NCBI GenBank assembly: GCA_011503125.2
Contig: WWBZ02000016.1
Location: forward strand, 4,960,001 to 5,024,000
From: Botryosphaeria dothidea
Taxonomy: Eukaryota > Ascomycota > Dothideomycetes > Botryosphaeriales > Botryosphaeriaceae
Reading direction: 5' to 3'
DNA: 64,000 nt
The position numbers were made by a program, and so were the translations under genes. Numbering within the stretch: position 1 is the first letter of the stretch; each line of letters opens with the position of its first letter. The notes under the pieces are model-generated. The model saw nothing but the letters and a program-made list of their open reading frames with translations, was not told the DNA's origin and did no database searches. This document shows positions 10,196 through 21,357 of the stretch, one piece after another.

Positions 10196-12080
10196 ATTTG
10201 GAGGACTTCTGCTTTCTCCCTCTTTCTCTTCTTTTTTCTTCTTCTACGTCCCCAACTTACAGCGAAGACGGTGCAGTTGCCCTATTCCAAGCTCTTCTCA
10301 ACAAGCAGCAAACGGCATTCACTCCCTTCGCAACTCTTCACTAGTCCACAGTCAGCAGGATACAACCTTTCAGTCGTGTAGCCCAGCGAAACACGAGCAA
10401 ACGAGCCAACAACCCACGCCTCCAATCGGTCACGCAACAAAAAGGGCGCAGCAAGGCAACCTCACAGCAACAATAACAACCCACACACACACCGGACGAC
10501 AACTAGTGCGTGGCAAAGACCGCAGGGGAGGGAGGGCGAAAGAGACCCACTTTCTCACCCACACCCCAGTCAAACGATCCCACTCCTCCTTCCCGAAAAC
10601 GGCAATCCCCAAACAAACGAGAATCCACCCTCCAGTCTTCCCTACTTCTTCGAGAACAGGTCGCTCGGCCGGTCAAGCCCTGTTGCCCAGCCAGCCGAAC
10701 GAACCAGACAGACTGGTAAACACGTTGTGAGTCTTGCGATTCCCTCTTTCGTCTTCCTGAAACGCTTGATCGTCCGAACACCGTCCTGGTAGAAGAAAGA
10801 TACGGGGTTCGCCGGGGGAGGGGCCGACCAACAGAAGAGGATGACAACAACAACAACAGCAATGGTAGTCAAAGAGTCAGGTGCCGGGCTGCGCCGGCCG
10901 GACCGGTCTTCCAAAAGGCAAAAAGAGGCCACCAAAAGTGCGGGCGGGCGTCGCCCTTCCGGGACCGAGTCTCCCGAGAGAGACAGAGATAGAGTGAGTG
11001 TGCGCGCGCGCGCGTTGTCTCGGATCCTTGCTTGAAACGCACGGGGTTTGTTTACCTGCAGGACAGGCGTATGGGTGTGTGACGTGAGAGGGGGAGGTGT
11101 GGAGAAGAGAAGGGGAGCGGTGGTCTGTGAGGCGCGCGGAGTTCGTGACGCGAGCGCGAGCGGGTGGCACCGGCTCGCATCGTGTTTTTCCTGCAGCACG
11201 TTGGTTGTGATCTCGATGACAACAATGACCGGCGCCGCGGATCTTGTCATCCTTGCCGAGGAGGTGTGTGCCGCTGACGCGCTCTCGCGCTCTCGCGCTT
11301 GAACTAAACTACTCCCGCTTTGGCATCATCAAAACAACCACTGTCGTCTGCAATCATCACGCGATTGCACGTTTTTAGCTTCAAGCTTTTGGGGAAGGTC
11401 CGAAAAAGAGCTGGATTATCAGCCAATGGTGAACTGTAGAATCAATTGCTTCCTTTCAAGCCATGCAGAGGGAGGATTGTTAGTGAAACATAGCAGGCAC
11501 ACGCAATTTTCATGGTAGGCATCTGGTTCAAATAATGGCATAGCACGTCCGAAAGAGTACCCAACTCGCTTATCAAAATCAAGCCCGTCGCAAAACCCGT
11601 CTACACCATGCAGAGCACGAAACCAAGAAAGAGGTTCCCCATTTCAGTAAAAAGTGTACATGACCCGCAGCCAGCCAGCAAGCAATGGAGCCCTTCCACC
11701 CTACCCGTTTCTTAATTGAAAAGAAAAAGGTATTAAAGTCTGACACAAGGTAAACCATTGCTATGAATGACCACCGGTGTGTTGGCTTTTTTTTGCCTGC
11801 CCGCCGCTGAGATCTACCTTAGACATAGCCAGAAGGGGATTTTATCCAGAGAATAAAGAGCAGCCGGTCTTGCGCCCCACGATTACGCCCGCCAGCCCTC
11901 GCATGAAGTGAATAAACAATTCAGACCCACCCCAAATCCGTATTACGCCGATGATGAGGAATAGAAGTGGCCACAATGCATAACCCGCATCCGTGGGTCG
12001 TCATTCACCCACGGTATCGTGTTCGTCGAGGATCATGAGCACAGGACATAAGGAGAAGAAGCCGTGCCACCAAAGCACCA
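10196..12080. other. Long intergenic region upstream of the HIT gene
   Basis: About 1.9 kb between two minus-strand genes, so it holds the HIT promoter and the cyclin B 3' region. Several ORFs up to 264 codons overlap in conflicting frames and are low in complexity (Ser, Thr, Pro, Arg). Short repeats are visible: a (CAA)n run near 10845-10860 and a (GC)n run near 11003-11014. I see no RNA gene. Confidence 0.5.
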
Positions 12081-13766
12081 CTATGACGCGGACTTGGTAG
12101 GCTTGGCCTCCTTCGTTGCACTGGTCGGCTCCACGCAGTACTTCTTGGCCCACTGGCGAAGGACGATCGAGGCTGCACAACGTTAGCAAAACAAATACGA
12201 TAATTGAGCAGAAGAAAGGTTGACTTACCCTTGAGGAACTTCTTGCTAGCGTACTTCTTGAAGAAGGCCTCGTGCACAACAGGAGCCTTCAGGTAGTCGA
12301 TCATAAGGTCCAGCACAGGCTTGATCTCCTCCTCAGTGTAGCCAGCGTAGTGAGCAAGGACAGCATCCCACTCGCCGCGGTCCAGAACCAGACGTGCCAA
12401 GTACATGGCAGCAGCAGAGATCTGGCTGGGCGGGTAGGCAATAAAGCGGTGGTCAAGGCAGCTGATCTCCAGAAGGTACTTGCCAAGAGTACGGGTCTGG
12501 ATGTCGTAGTTATCGGCCTTCGATATCCTGCGGAGGAAGTTCATCGGGTTAGGGTAACTGAGGTCGTAGTCCAGGGCAGCGAGAACGAAACGCTCGGCAC
12601 TCAAGATCTCCTCCTCAGTGAAGCCATCGTCGGCAACGTGACGGAAGTTCTGGACGTGGGGCGAGAGGACCTCCTCGTACTTGGATGCAATGAACATGGC
12701 AGTGACTCCGACGAGCTGGAGACGATCGAGCTGGACGACCTTGCGGGACAGGAAACGGTCGATGATGTTGACGGCCAGGAAGAGAGTCTCGGGCAGAAGG
12801 CGGAAACGGGTGTGGACCTCGAGAAGCCAATCGACAAGGATACCACGCATCTTCCACTCCAGCTCAGACTGGTTGTCCATGTAATCCGGGTTGGCCATAG
12901 TAGCAATCTCAAGCTCCCTCAGGTAGTCGAAGATCTCGCAAACGTACTCAGAAACCATCAGAGGGTCATTGGCGTCCTCCTCGTCAAGGTCAGGGATCTC
13001 CGGGATATCATCATATTTCTCCTCGTAGGTCTCCTTCACCTCGGGAGCGGCCTTGGCAGGCGGAGTCTCAGCCTCGGGGGAAGCCTCAACAACCGGTTCC
13101 GCAACCTTGACCTCTGCCTTGGACTTGGTGGGTTGCTTAGCGGGTGCAACATTCTCACTAGCAGTGATCTCTTCCTCCTCCTTGATCGTCTCCTTGGTGG
13201 TGGTCGTCGTGACGCGCTTCTTGGTCGCGCCACCAACCGCACCGGAACCGCTGGCAGGACGCTTGACCGGAGCCTTCTCCTTCGAACCAAGAACAGAACG
13301 CGTCGAAGTCGTCTTGGAAGCTTTCGTGACACCAGTGGGAGCAGCGGCTTGAGCAACGGCGCCGCGCTTGGCGGCCAACGGCTTCTTCACCTCCTTGCCA
13401 TCCTTTCCGCCCTTCGCATCGCCAGCCTCGCCCTTCGCGTTCGTAACATCACCCAACGCGTTCCTCTTCCGAGTAGTGGCGGTGGCAGCGGTCGTGGTCT
13501 TCTTGGTTGCGATCTTCTTGGGCGGGTCGGCGGCAGAGGCCTCGTGCGAGGAGGTCAACGCGGCAGCCTTGGCACGCGTAAGACGTGTCGTTCCCGCGTT
13601 TTCATCGTTCTCGTTCGTGACGTTACGACGGCTAGTGGGCCGTGCCTATGATGAAGGGTCAGAAACGACGTGATGGACGTGTTGATGGACGTGGTGGTGC
13701 GTCATGGCTGACTCGAGGTCATGGCTGTTTGTTTACGTGGAACGTGCGGGGACTTACAGGAGGCAT
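12081..13766 (-). CDS. nimE: G2/mitotic cyclin B
   Basis: Three exons: 13766-13758 (only ATG CCT CCT), 13645-12229 and 12172-12081. The introns are 112 and 55 nt. The product is 505 residues. The N-terminal region carries the destruction box RNALGDVTN (residues 64-72) for APC/C-dependent proteolysis, followed by a long Lys/Ala/Thr-rich disordered stretch. The cyclin box begins near residue 237 and contains MRGILVDWLLEVHTRFRLL from residue 269. The second cyclin fold follows, and the last exon supplies the ending IVLRQWAKKY. It should bind Cdk1 through the MRAIL-like helix and drive G2/M. Acidic residues (DDIPEIPDLDEEDANDP) precede the box, as in other fungal B cyclins. The symbol is by analogy with Aspergillus nimE. 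Confidence 0.95.
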
Positions 13767-14726
13767 TGTGGCTGGTTATAGCAAAGCTATTGCAATTGGG
13801 AATCTCTGATTATCGTAGATGGTGGAAGACTGGGGGTGAAGGCTCTAACGGGCGTGGATGCTGTAGATAGGGTCTGTTGATAGGCTGGACGTCAGTATTT
13901 CCGGATTCGGCGAAAAAGTCAACAGGATGCATTAGGACGCGACGTACATCTATCGTTACGACGGTAGTTGTATCGGCGAGGAAAGGCGGCGGTCGTGCAG
14001 GTTGTTTGTGAAATGCGGGGAGCATGCAGTACCTTAACACGCTCCAGATGTGTCGTGATGGTGACTGCGGAAGGACGTCCAAGAGCGCGGCGGGCCAGGA
14101 AAATCTGGGTGCAAAAGCGCGACCGACGTGGAGCGAGGGGCAAGCTCGGTGGTAATGCAACGGCGAGGCAGAGAAAGGTGGTTGCGTTGCGGGGAGCCGA
14201 CTAGCGGAGGGGAGTATTTGAGGAAGTCGCTGTGGTGGAAAGCGAGTTTGTTGTTATGCGGCTTACTCACTAGCGCGTAGGGCCGGGCGCAGTTCTCATC
14301 TGGCGAGGGTACGCCAACCGGGCAACCGTAGTGCGGCAGCCGACACAGGCCAGAAGCGAAGCGACACGCGACCTTCAGCTTTGCTGCCGCGTCAAAGGCC
14401 CGTTCCAGGCGCGTCGAAACTTGATGGAATTCTCGAGCTGTGGGGACGCGCGCAATTGTCGGGCCCGGCGAGCTGCAACCGTGACGTTGTGGTGTCAGTT
14501 GGCGGTCAGAAGCGCGTTCATGACGCCGCGCTGCGTGATGGCCCGAAGGACGTTACGCTGGATGCGGCATAGCGTGCTCGTGCGACGAGCGCGAGATAGA
14601 TTTCTCGACACCCCAGTCTACCAGCTGTCCAACGCTCAGCGAAAGGCATCGCCGCCTAGCCCATACCTCAATCTTCCCTTCCCGCCTCCGATGGGACCGT
14701 AGACCCGGAAACGGCTCCAACCACCG
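13767..14726. promoter_or_regulatory. Divergent intergenic region, cyclin B / uL2m
   Basis: 960 bases between divergent start codons. The ORFs inside are short and conflicting. It presumably contains both promoters and leaders; I could not pick out individual sites. Confidence 0.4.
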
Positions 14727-15910
14727 ATGCTGCAACCCCGGGCTGCCCTGCGGCGGGCAGGCCTTACCTCCAGCTGCTTCGTCAACTCCATCCGCACTTA
14801 CGCCGCTGCATCGGCCACCGCCCGCACCACCGCTGAGAACCTCGTCAAGCCGGTTGTTTCGACCCCCGATGTTCAATTCCAGAGCAATGCCCCGTCACGG
14901 AAGACCGGTGCCATCCAATTGAAGACATACAAGCCCCGAACACCCGGTCTACGACACCTGAGACGGCCCATCAACGATCATCTCTGGAAGGGCCGGCCCT
15001 ACAAGCCGCTCACATTTCCTAAGATCGGACAAGGGAAGGGAGGTAGAAACAGCACTGGTCAGGTCACAGTGAGGCATCGTGGTGGTGGTCACAAGCGCAG
15101 GATACGAACTGTCGACTTCAAGCGTCAAGAGCCGGGCAAGCAGGTTGTCGAGCGCATTGAATATGACCCCAACAGGAGCGCCCATATCGCGCTTCTCAAG
15201 CACACGGAGACGAAAAAGCTGAGCTATGTCATCGCTGCGGAGGGCATGATGCCGGGCGACGTTGTTGAAAGCTTCCTTTCCGGCATCCCTAACAGCTTAC
15301 TTACAACTATGGGCGGCACCGTTGATCCCGGTATGCTCGCAGCCAAAACTTCTTTCCGTGGCAACTGCCTGCCTCTGCACATGGTCCCACTCGGCACCCA
15401 AGTATTTTGCGTTGGCTCAACAAAGAACAAGAAGGCTGTGTTCTGCCGCAGCGCTGGAACGTACGCTACGGTTATTTCCAAAGGGGAGATTGGCAAGAAG
15501 GTCAGAGACGTCACGGTTCGCTTGCAGAGCGGAGAACTCAGAAGATGTGACAAGGATGCGTGCGCCACCATTGGTGTTGCCAGCAACGTCCACCATCATT
15601 TCAGGCAACTTGGAAAAGCTGGTAGATCACGATGGTTGGGCAGAAGGCCTTCGGTGAGAGGTTTGGCCATGAATGCGGCGGATCACCCTCACGGTGGTGG
15701 TAGAGGTAAATCCAAGGGTAACGTGCACCCTGTCAGCCCTTGGGGAGTGCCGGTAAGTTGGAAACCAGTCTTCAGTGCGCGTCATTGCCGTACTAACAGA
15801 ATTCGCAGGCCAAAGGTGGTTACAAGACACGGAACAAGAGGAACCCGAACAAGTGGGTTGTGCAGGAGCGCGTCAGGAACCAAGGCAAGAGGAGGTCGAA
15901 GAACAAATAA
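14727..15910 (+). CDS. RML2: Mitochondrial ribosomal protein uL2m
   Basis: Two exons: 14727-15752 and 15809-15910. The 56-nt intron has a GTAAGT donor, a perfect TACTAAC branch site at 15791-15797 and a CGCAG acceptor. The product is 375 residues, beginning with a mitochondrial presequence ([13 protein letters not shown]...IRTYAAAS). The uL2 core is clear: [18 protein letters not shown], then VESFLSG...GNCLPL, and the peptidyl-transferase-centre loop [15 protein letters not shown] with its conserved His. The last exon gives the basic tail [16 protein letters not shown]. It is a core protein of the mitochondrial large subunit. The symbol follows yeast RML2. Confidence 0.95.
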
Positions 15911-16523
15911 ACGGGCAGAGGTCGCAATTGTCGCGTTTCCTCCTGTGCGAATTTTTGGCTGTATACTACTTACATTACAACGGAAAAATAAGACTCATGT
16001 GATGGTATATGCTTGAATCAGAGTTAAAAGGCTGACCGCCTTGTGCCACTCCACTTTGCCTTGATTCAAGCTTCTTGCTGATACAGGGCAATTGCTGTAT
16101 TTTCGCGTAAAGATTCTGCTGAAAAGTCTGAATTCGAAAGATCTCTCCTGGGGCCGCTAGCAAGTAGAATGAGCTTTCTACCTGTAGTTAGCCATGATCT
16201 ACTTCGCAGAGTGGCTTCGGAGTGGCCGGCCAAAGTGGTGCGGGAAGCAGATAGTCTGAAGGCGACGCACGGATGTGAGGCTCCGAGCGGGCGGCGGCGC
16301 CAAGTCCTACCGGCAACACCTGGGCTGTGAGATCGACATCCCACTTCAACCTGTCACTGCCATATCAAAGTGCCTGTGCCGGACCCCGGTATCGTGCACA
16401 CTGTGCCTTCCGCCCTCCAAAAATTCTCCGTCTCTCTCAGGAGGTCTGCGCGCATTAGCTTGACGCGTTTCTGGACTTTCCTGCCCCGCCAATCTCTCCA
16501 CCGCCCGCAGGTCGGCAGCAGCC
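15911..16523. other. Intergenic, uL2m to CK2 beta
   Basis: About 610 bases between two plus-strand genes; it holds the CK2 beta promoter. The segment 16400-16520 is pyrimidine-rich, as in fungal leaders. No gene seen. Confidence 0.4.
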
Positions 16524-17888
16524 ATGGACGACTTCAACAGCGAGACCGATAGCGACTACACTAGCTACTGGCGCGACTGGGTAGGTGCATCTCTTTTGCT
16601 TCCCTCATGCTCTGCGTGCCCCCAAGTGTGCTTCCAGAGATCTCCATCACCGCTTGCGCCCCACCGCTCGACTCGCGACCGTCCGCCGAGCCCAACCGCC
16701 GACCATGTCGACCTCCGACGAGCCCTACGAGCGCCTGGCCCTCACGCGACAGGATTTCGAAGAGATCGGTTACACAACCGGCGCGCGCAATTACGCTTCT
16801 ACGAGACGGGTACCCGCCTGCGACGCATACAGCAGGATGGTCTACGAGCGCACCAACCGCTTCGAGCGCGAGGGTCTGGACTACTCTACCGGACAGAGTC
16901 TGCCTATCATGCATCCGTCGGATGACCTGTCCTCCTCCAGTTCCGAATATGGCTTTCCTTTCCCTGGAGCCGAGATGGCCATCATCCCAGGCTTCCTTGG
17001 AAAGGACGTTTTTTTCCCGGAGTTCCACAGTCCGATGCGGTTTGGGGGATCTTCTTTAAGCAGGGCTTGTTTTATTCGTATCTTTATTTGAACGATGTGC
17101 TAACCTTAGTTGTTGCAGTTCATATCCTCCCGTGGCAACGAATACTTCTGCGAAATCGACGAGGAATACCTCACCGACAGGTTCAACCTTACAGGCCTTA
17201 ACACTGAAGTCCAGTACTACCAATATGCGCTCGATCTCGTCACGGACGTCTTCGACCTTGACTGCGATGATGAGATGAGAGAGGCAATCGAGAAGTCGGC
17301 AAGGCACCTGTACGGTCTTGTGCACGCGCGTTATATCGTCACGACGCGCGGTCTCGCAAAGATGGTATGTGCAGTTTCCTCCTTGCCGGCATAGAATCTG
17401 TCATAGTGACCCAAATACAGCTGGAAAAGTTCAAGAAGGCCGACTTCGGCAAGTGCCCGCGGGTTATGTGCGACGCTCAACCCTTGCTCCCTATGGGACA
17501 GTCTGACGTCCCCAACACCTCACCGGTCAAGCTGTACTGCGCTCGCTGCGAAGACCTCTACAACCCCAAGTCCTCCCGTCATGCTTCCATCGATGGCGCC
17601 TACTTCGGCACGTCCTTCCACAACATCCTCTTCCAAGTTTACCCCGCCATGCTCCCCCCAAAGTTCCAACGCCGTTACGAGCCCCGTGTCTTCGGCTTCA
17701 GAGTGCACGCATATGCTGCCCTACAGCGGTGGCAAGATGATCGCAGGGAGGATATGAAACAACGTCTGAGAAAGAGCGGTGTCGACGTCGGCTTCGAGGA
17801 TGAAGACGACGATGCGGATTTGGAGGACATGGATGAGGAAGTCGAGGGCTACGAGGGCGCTCTCACCGCAAGAGAACAGCAGCTGTGA
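16524..17888 (+). CDS. CKB1: Casein kinase II regulatory (beta) subunit
   Basis: Three exons: 16524-16580, 17119-17364 and 17421-17888, giving 256 residues. Exon 1 encodes MDDFNSETDSDYTSYWRDW and joins in phase 0 to FISSRGNEYFCEIDEEYL, the invariant CK2 beta sequence, so the junction is secure even though intron 1 is 538 nt long. Intron 2 is 56 nt. The dimerising zinc finger uses Cys113, Cys118, Cys141 and Cys144 (KCPRVMC and YCARC). The C-terminal FGFRVHAYAALQRWQ segment binds the catalytic subunit. An acidic tail (FEDEDDDADLEDMDEE) ends the protein. As the CK2 holoenzyme scaffold it acts in nucleus and cytosol. Intron 1 contains a coding-like ORF, described separately. The symbol is by analogy with yeast. 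Confidence 0.95.
16705..17091 (+). CDS. Coding-like ORF inside CK2 beta intron 1
   Basis: An ATG in good context (GACC before ATG) opens a 128-codon frame lying wholly inside intron 1 of the CK2 beta gene, on the same strand. For its first ~110 codons the third positions are mostly C or G, as in neighbouring real exons (for example in YERLALTRQDFEEIGYTT). The last ~25 codons look degenerate. I recognise no domain. It could be an alternative first or cassette exon: phase-0 GT sites after STRR and after SRM would join in frame to FISSRG. It could also be a nested small gene or a chance frame. Confidence 0.35.
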   Translation: MSTSDEPYERLALTRQDFEEIGYTTGARNYASTRRVPACDAYSRMVYERTNRFEREGLDYSTGQSLPIMHPSDDLSSSSSEYGFPFPGAEMAIIPGFLGKDVFFPEFHSPMRFGGSSLSRACFIRIFI

Positions 17889-18330
17889 ACACATCTCATT
17901 CTCACTCTCACAGACAAACGACTTTCCGGTACGGGCGTTCTGGGTATTTTCACAGAGCCTGGGCGAGGGCTCGTAGGCATTTTGTCGGCGTCGGGGACGG
18001 AACCACAAACAGGGCAAGGATTGCAGAAGCCAAAGAGACGCCGGTGAAGTGTGGAACATTTGATCAATGATACCGTGATAGCGAATGCGATAGACAACGA
18101 TTCTAGAGACTCATCAAGGGGCCTGGATGATGTGCTGATCGAAGAGAGGGATGGATCTAAATCATATGAAGCCGCGTTGCAAGCGTGAGGTTTGACGACA
18201 TGTATCCATGGATGAATACACATAAATCCCGCGACCTAGCTAGGAGTGAATGAAATGCATGCAAATTAAGTCACGTTCAACCACATGGAACACAGACACC
18301 TAATAGTTGGATTGTCAACAAATTAGCAGG
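17889..18330. other. Intergenic, nothing recognised
   Basis: About 440 bases downstream of CK2 beta; 3' UTR and upstream sequence of the disrupted gene that follows. Confidence 0.4.
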
Positions 18331-19459
18331 ATGGTCAGGCTTCGCGACGGAAAACAAACCACTCAGGACAACATCCAACTCGAGCCGAAACGTAGAGATA
18401 GCTTTGCTCACCAACCCTCTGCCGGCAACGAGAGCACCGATTCTCTGGCGATCAGAACAGCCGTAAACAGCAGTGTCGAAGATGAGGACGACCACAACGA
18501 CGATAACCAAATCAATTCAACAGCCGGACCACCGAGCTTGGTCACAACATTGCACCCGGCATGGGACCAGCTAATCCCTCGCAAGCGCCCAACGGATGGG
18601 AACACCATAGGCGAGACCAATAGCAACAAAATTGCGAGAACCGGGGGCCAGAACGACCATGAACCACTCCGCATGGCCGAACGGCAGAGGAGGATTGCCT
18701 CTCCGATACCGATGCCACCGGACCGCCGCCCCACGCCCGGCCGCATCACCAACCCGCGCGAAGTCAACGAGGACGGCGCCGCACCCGTCTTCTCGCGCGG
18801 TGACCCGGCCGACTGGCCTGGCGCCGGGGATCCGGACTACGACTCGCGGTCGTACATGCACGTCGCGGAGGATGGCTGGTACGTTGAAGATTCGGATGCG
18901 CCGTAGGGGCCGCCGAGGAGGAAGTGGTGGTGGTGGCGCGACAACCCGGAGTGGCAGAGGTGGGAGGAGGATGGGCAGTATCTGGAGGATCCGGACAAGT
19001 TGTTTCATACGAGGCATCTTTGCGTGCAGAAGGGTCGGCGTGGGGGCCCGACGTATGATGGGGCTGGGTATGAACTGGGTTATGGGCAGGTGATGAAGTG
19101 GATGGGGCCATCGAGCAGGTTGAGTAAGAGTAGCTTGGGATAAGATGGATAGGGAGTTGGGCGAGAAGAGGGAAGCGGGGAGGAGGATGGCGGAGATCTT
19201 TTTTGAGCCGGGCGCCGCGCCGCACGATGCGGTGGGTGGGCAGGATGACACGGGTTTTTGGAGGGATAAGGTGAGTAAGGATCTCGGGATTCCGTGGCAC
19301 CAGGTAGGCGTGGAACAGTTCGAGGAGTGGGAAAGGAGAGGCTTCCCGAAGGCGAGGAAAGGGGAGTATCAAGTGTTCGATGAAGCTCAGCAGATGAGAA
19401 TGTCGAAAATAGGTGATGGTTGTGTGCTCAGGAAGGGAGCATGGAAGCTGCAGGTTTAG
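18331..19459 (+). pseudogene. Disrupted unknown gene (internal stop and frameshift)
   Basis: An ATG at 18331 opens 191 codons of hydrophilic protein ending in DGWYVEDSDAP at a TAG (18904-18906). The same frame then continues without a break as a protein-like segment rich in Trp and charge (KWWWWRDNPEWQRWEEDG, later YGQVMKWMGPSSR) to a TAA at 19141-19143. A third block (from ATG 19145 to 19459) lies one frame over and again looks protein-like (GFWRDKVSKDLGIPWHQVGVEQFEEWERRGFPKA). The three blocks read like one protein of ~370 residues broken by a stop and a frameshift. I found no convincing intron that repairs both breaks; a 39-nt intron could skip the TAG but is implausibly short. I do not recognise the family. 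Assembly error is an alternative. Confidence 0.45.
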
Positions 19460-21357
19460 ATTCTCCCATTATGATTTCAGGAGAGACGATTACTTTAATT
19501 TCAGCTCAGTGCTCTCTCTCTTTCTGCATAGAAGTCCTGAAAAGAGGTGACCCAATCACATGAAGTCGCGTTGCTGACGTGAAGATTTCATCTGACATCA
19601 CACATCCCCAATCTGGCGTATCTTAGCACACGAATCATCAACATTACCCAATTTACGTTCGAAAGCCTCCGCAATTCTTTTTACTTTATTGGAAACACCC
19701 AAACTCTTAGCACCGCAATCACTGCATCACGGCCAAGCTTCGCAATGAAAAAAAAAAGCACTTGAAGGGGCGTATCAAGCTGCATCCTAATTTCCAGGAA
19801 CGAGTGGAGATGTTTAAAATGCTGAGTAATTCGAAGAGAGCGAAGAGATTATGACTACTAGTTTGTGAAGGCTCACTGCTGATATGTGTAAGCTTATATT
19901 TTTGTTTCGTTCCGCGATGCATAAAATATAGTTTTCTTCGCTGTTGGAGCATAATAAAAAACAAGGCTGACGCGAGATAAGCTAGGGTCTACATGCAGTG
20001 CCCACACGAGGGTAAAGATAAGAGGAAGGTTTCTACGAGTATTCTGTAATCACTGGAGGTTGGCTAGGGATACACGTTAGGCTGCTCATCAGTGCCCATT
20101 GTATCACGACTCGCTTAGAATCGAAAATAACAATTTCGCCTCTCCTTCTACAAAATGTGCAACATCCACAATGTTAGAATGTTTGAAACACCCCACATCG
20201 GTAGATATAGCGACTGCAAGGTTGGAAAGTTCTGCAGATTCTGGCGACAGGGCTATCGGGGCAACTGCTTCAACTCCTCATGGCCGGTTTAATTTGATTT
20301 CGTTGAGCTCTAACCTTCAGCTACAATTCCACTCTGGATTGCATGGAAGGAGATTGAGGACATCATCTCATGATTACCTGCAGCAAAGCACCAGAGAAGT
20401 TGTACGTCAGTCGTTCGGAAGAAGTGTTGATCTCGGGATAGGAACATTTAGCCGGAGGCAAAAGCATGCCACGAAAAGCCAATCACCATGCAAGAGAACA
20501 CTTGACCTCCGTGTCCAACCGCGCAGTGGCATGTTCTCGCCCGATTGGCGTACTGCACAGAGTGATCCGGTAGTGCATTGCAGAGGTTTCAGATATCAAA
20601 CTTTTCAAACTGCGGCGGCCATTATTAGAAGGGTTGGTGTAATGGCTCAAAAGCGCGAACCGCGCAATCACGGCGCTATACCAGCCACGTATGAATGGCT
20701 CAACGCCGTCGAGTGCAAGGGATCCCACCGTTGCAAGCCTAGCTTGTACGGATCAACAAGGGCCTTGTGGCCTCGCAACCGAAAGAATGGCCGGAGGCGT
20801 CCATTCTGGGTTGCTCAGCAGAGCAGTGGCACAGGGAATCCTGGGAGAGACTGCAGCCAGCGATCGACGTGCTGCTCGTGGAGCCATTCGTGCAAGTTCC
20901 TCCGGAAACGACAGATATGTGCGCTCAAGAAGGAACGGAAAATTGAGCGGAAAATCGCACAGGGACGGAATGGGCCGCAGACGGCAGCGGCGGCTGCAGG
21001 GAAGGGCGTACGAGAAGTCTCGACTGACCGCTGGGTGGAGGAGGATTGTGATTGGCGGTGCTCAGCCACGACGGGCGCGTGTGATGATACAGCAGCGTGA
21101 TAGCTGCAGCGAGGGCAGCCTACTCGGGGCTAGCCCTCGAGATGTTGGCCGACATAACGTCAGTTTGCTTCGGCTGTCCTTGGCCACCACTTTCGGGCCA
21201 ATCGCGGTGCTGAGGCAGCGCAGCCCCGCGCTAAACGTCAGCGCCCGAGGTGGGGCCTTCCCTGCCCATCACCGATCTTCGCTGCTTCCCTTCAGCCCCT
21301 CCTTCTCCCTCACAACACCTTCACCAGCGACATCACGAACCCCTCAGCGACTCCAAA
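19460..21357. other. Long intergenic region upstream of TMA20
   Basis: About 1.9 kb. Two overlapping ORFs, 20099-21100 (333 codons) and 20691-21656 (321 codons), occupy different frames, lack domains and are irregular in composition, so I treat them as chance. The last 100 bases before 21358 are a pyrimidine-rich leader. No RNA gene or repeat recognised. Confidence 0.45.

Noticed and set aside
10642..11250. 202-codon minus-strand ORF upstream of the HIT gene
   Set aside because: Ser/Arg/Pro-rich low complexity, no domain, and it overlaps microsatellite-like sequence.
12272..13651. 459-codon plus-strand ORF opposite cyclin B
   Set aside because: It is the antisense of a strongly codon-biased exon and is low in complexity (Leu, Val, Gly); cyclin B explains the conservation.
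20635..20700. Possible tRNA gene (GGTTGGTGTAATGGCTC)
   Set aside because: The start looks D-arm-like, but I could not form an acceptor stem or a GTTC-type T-loop at the right distance.
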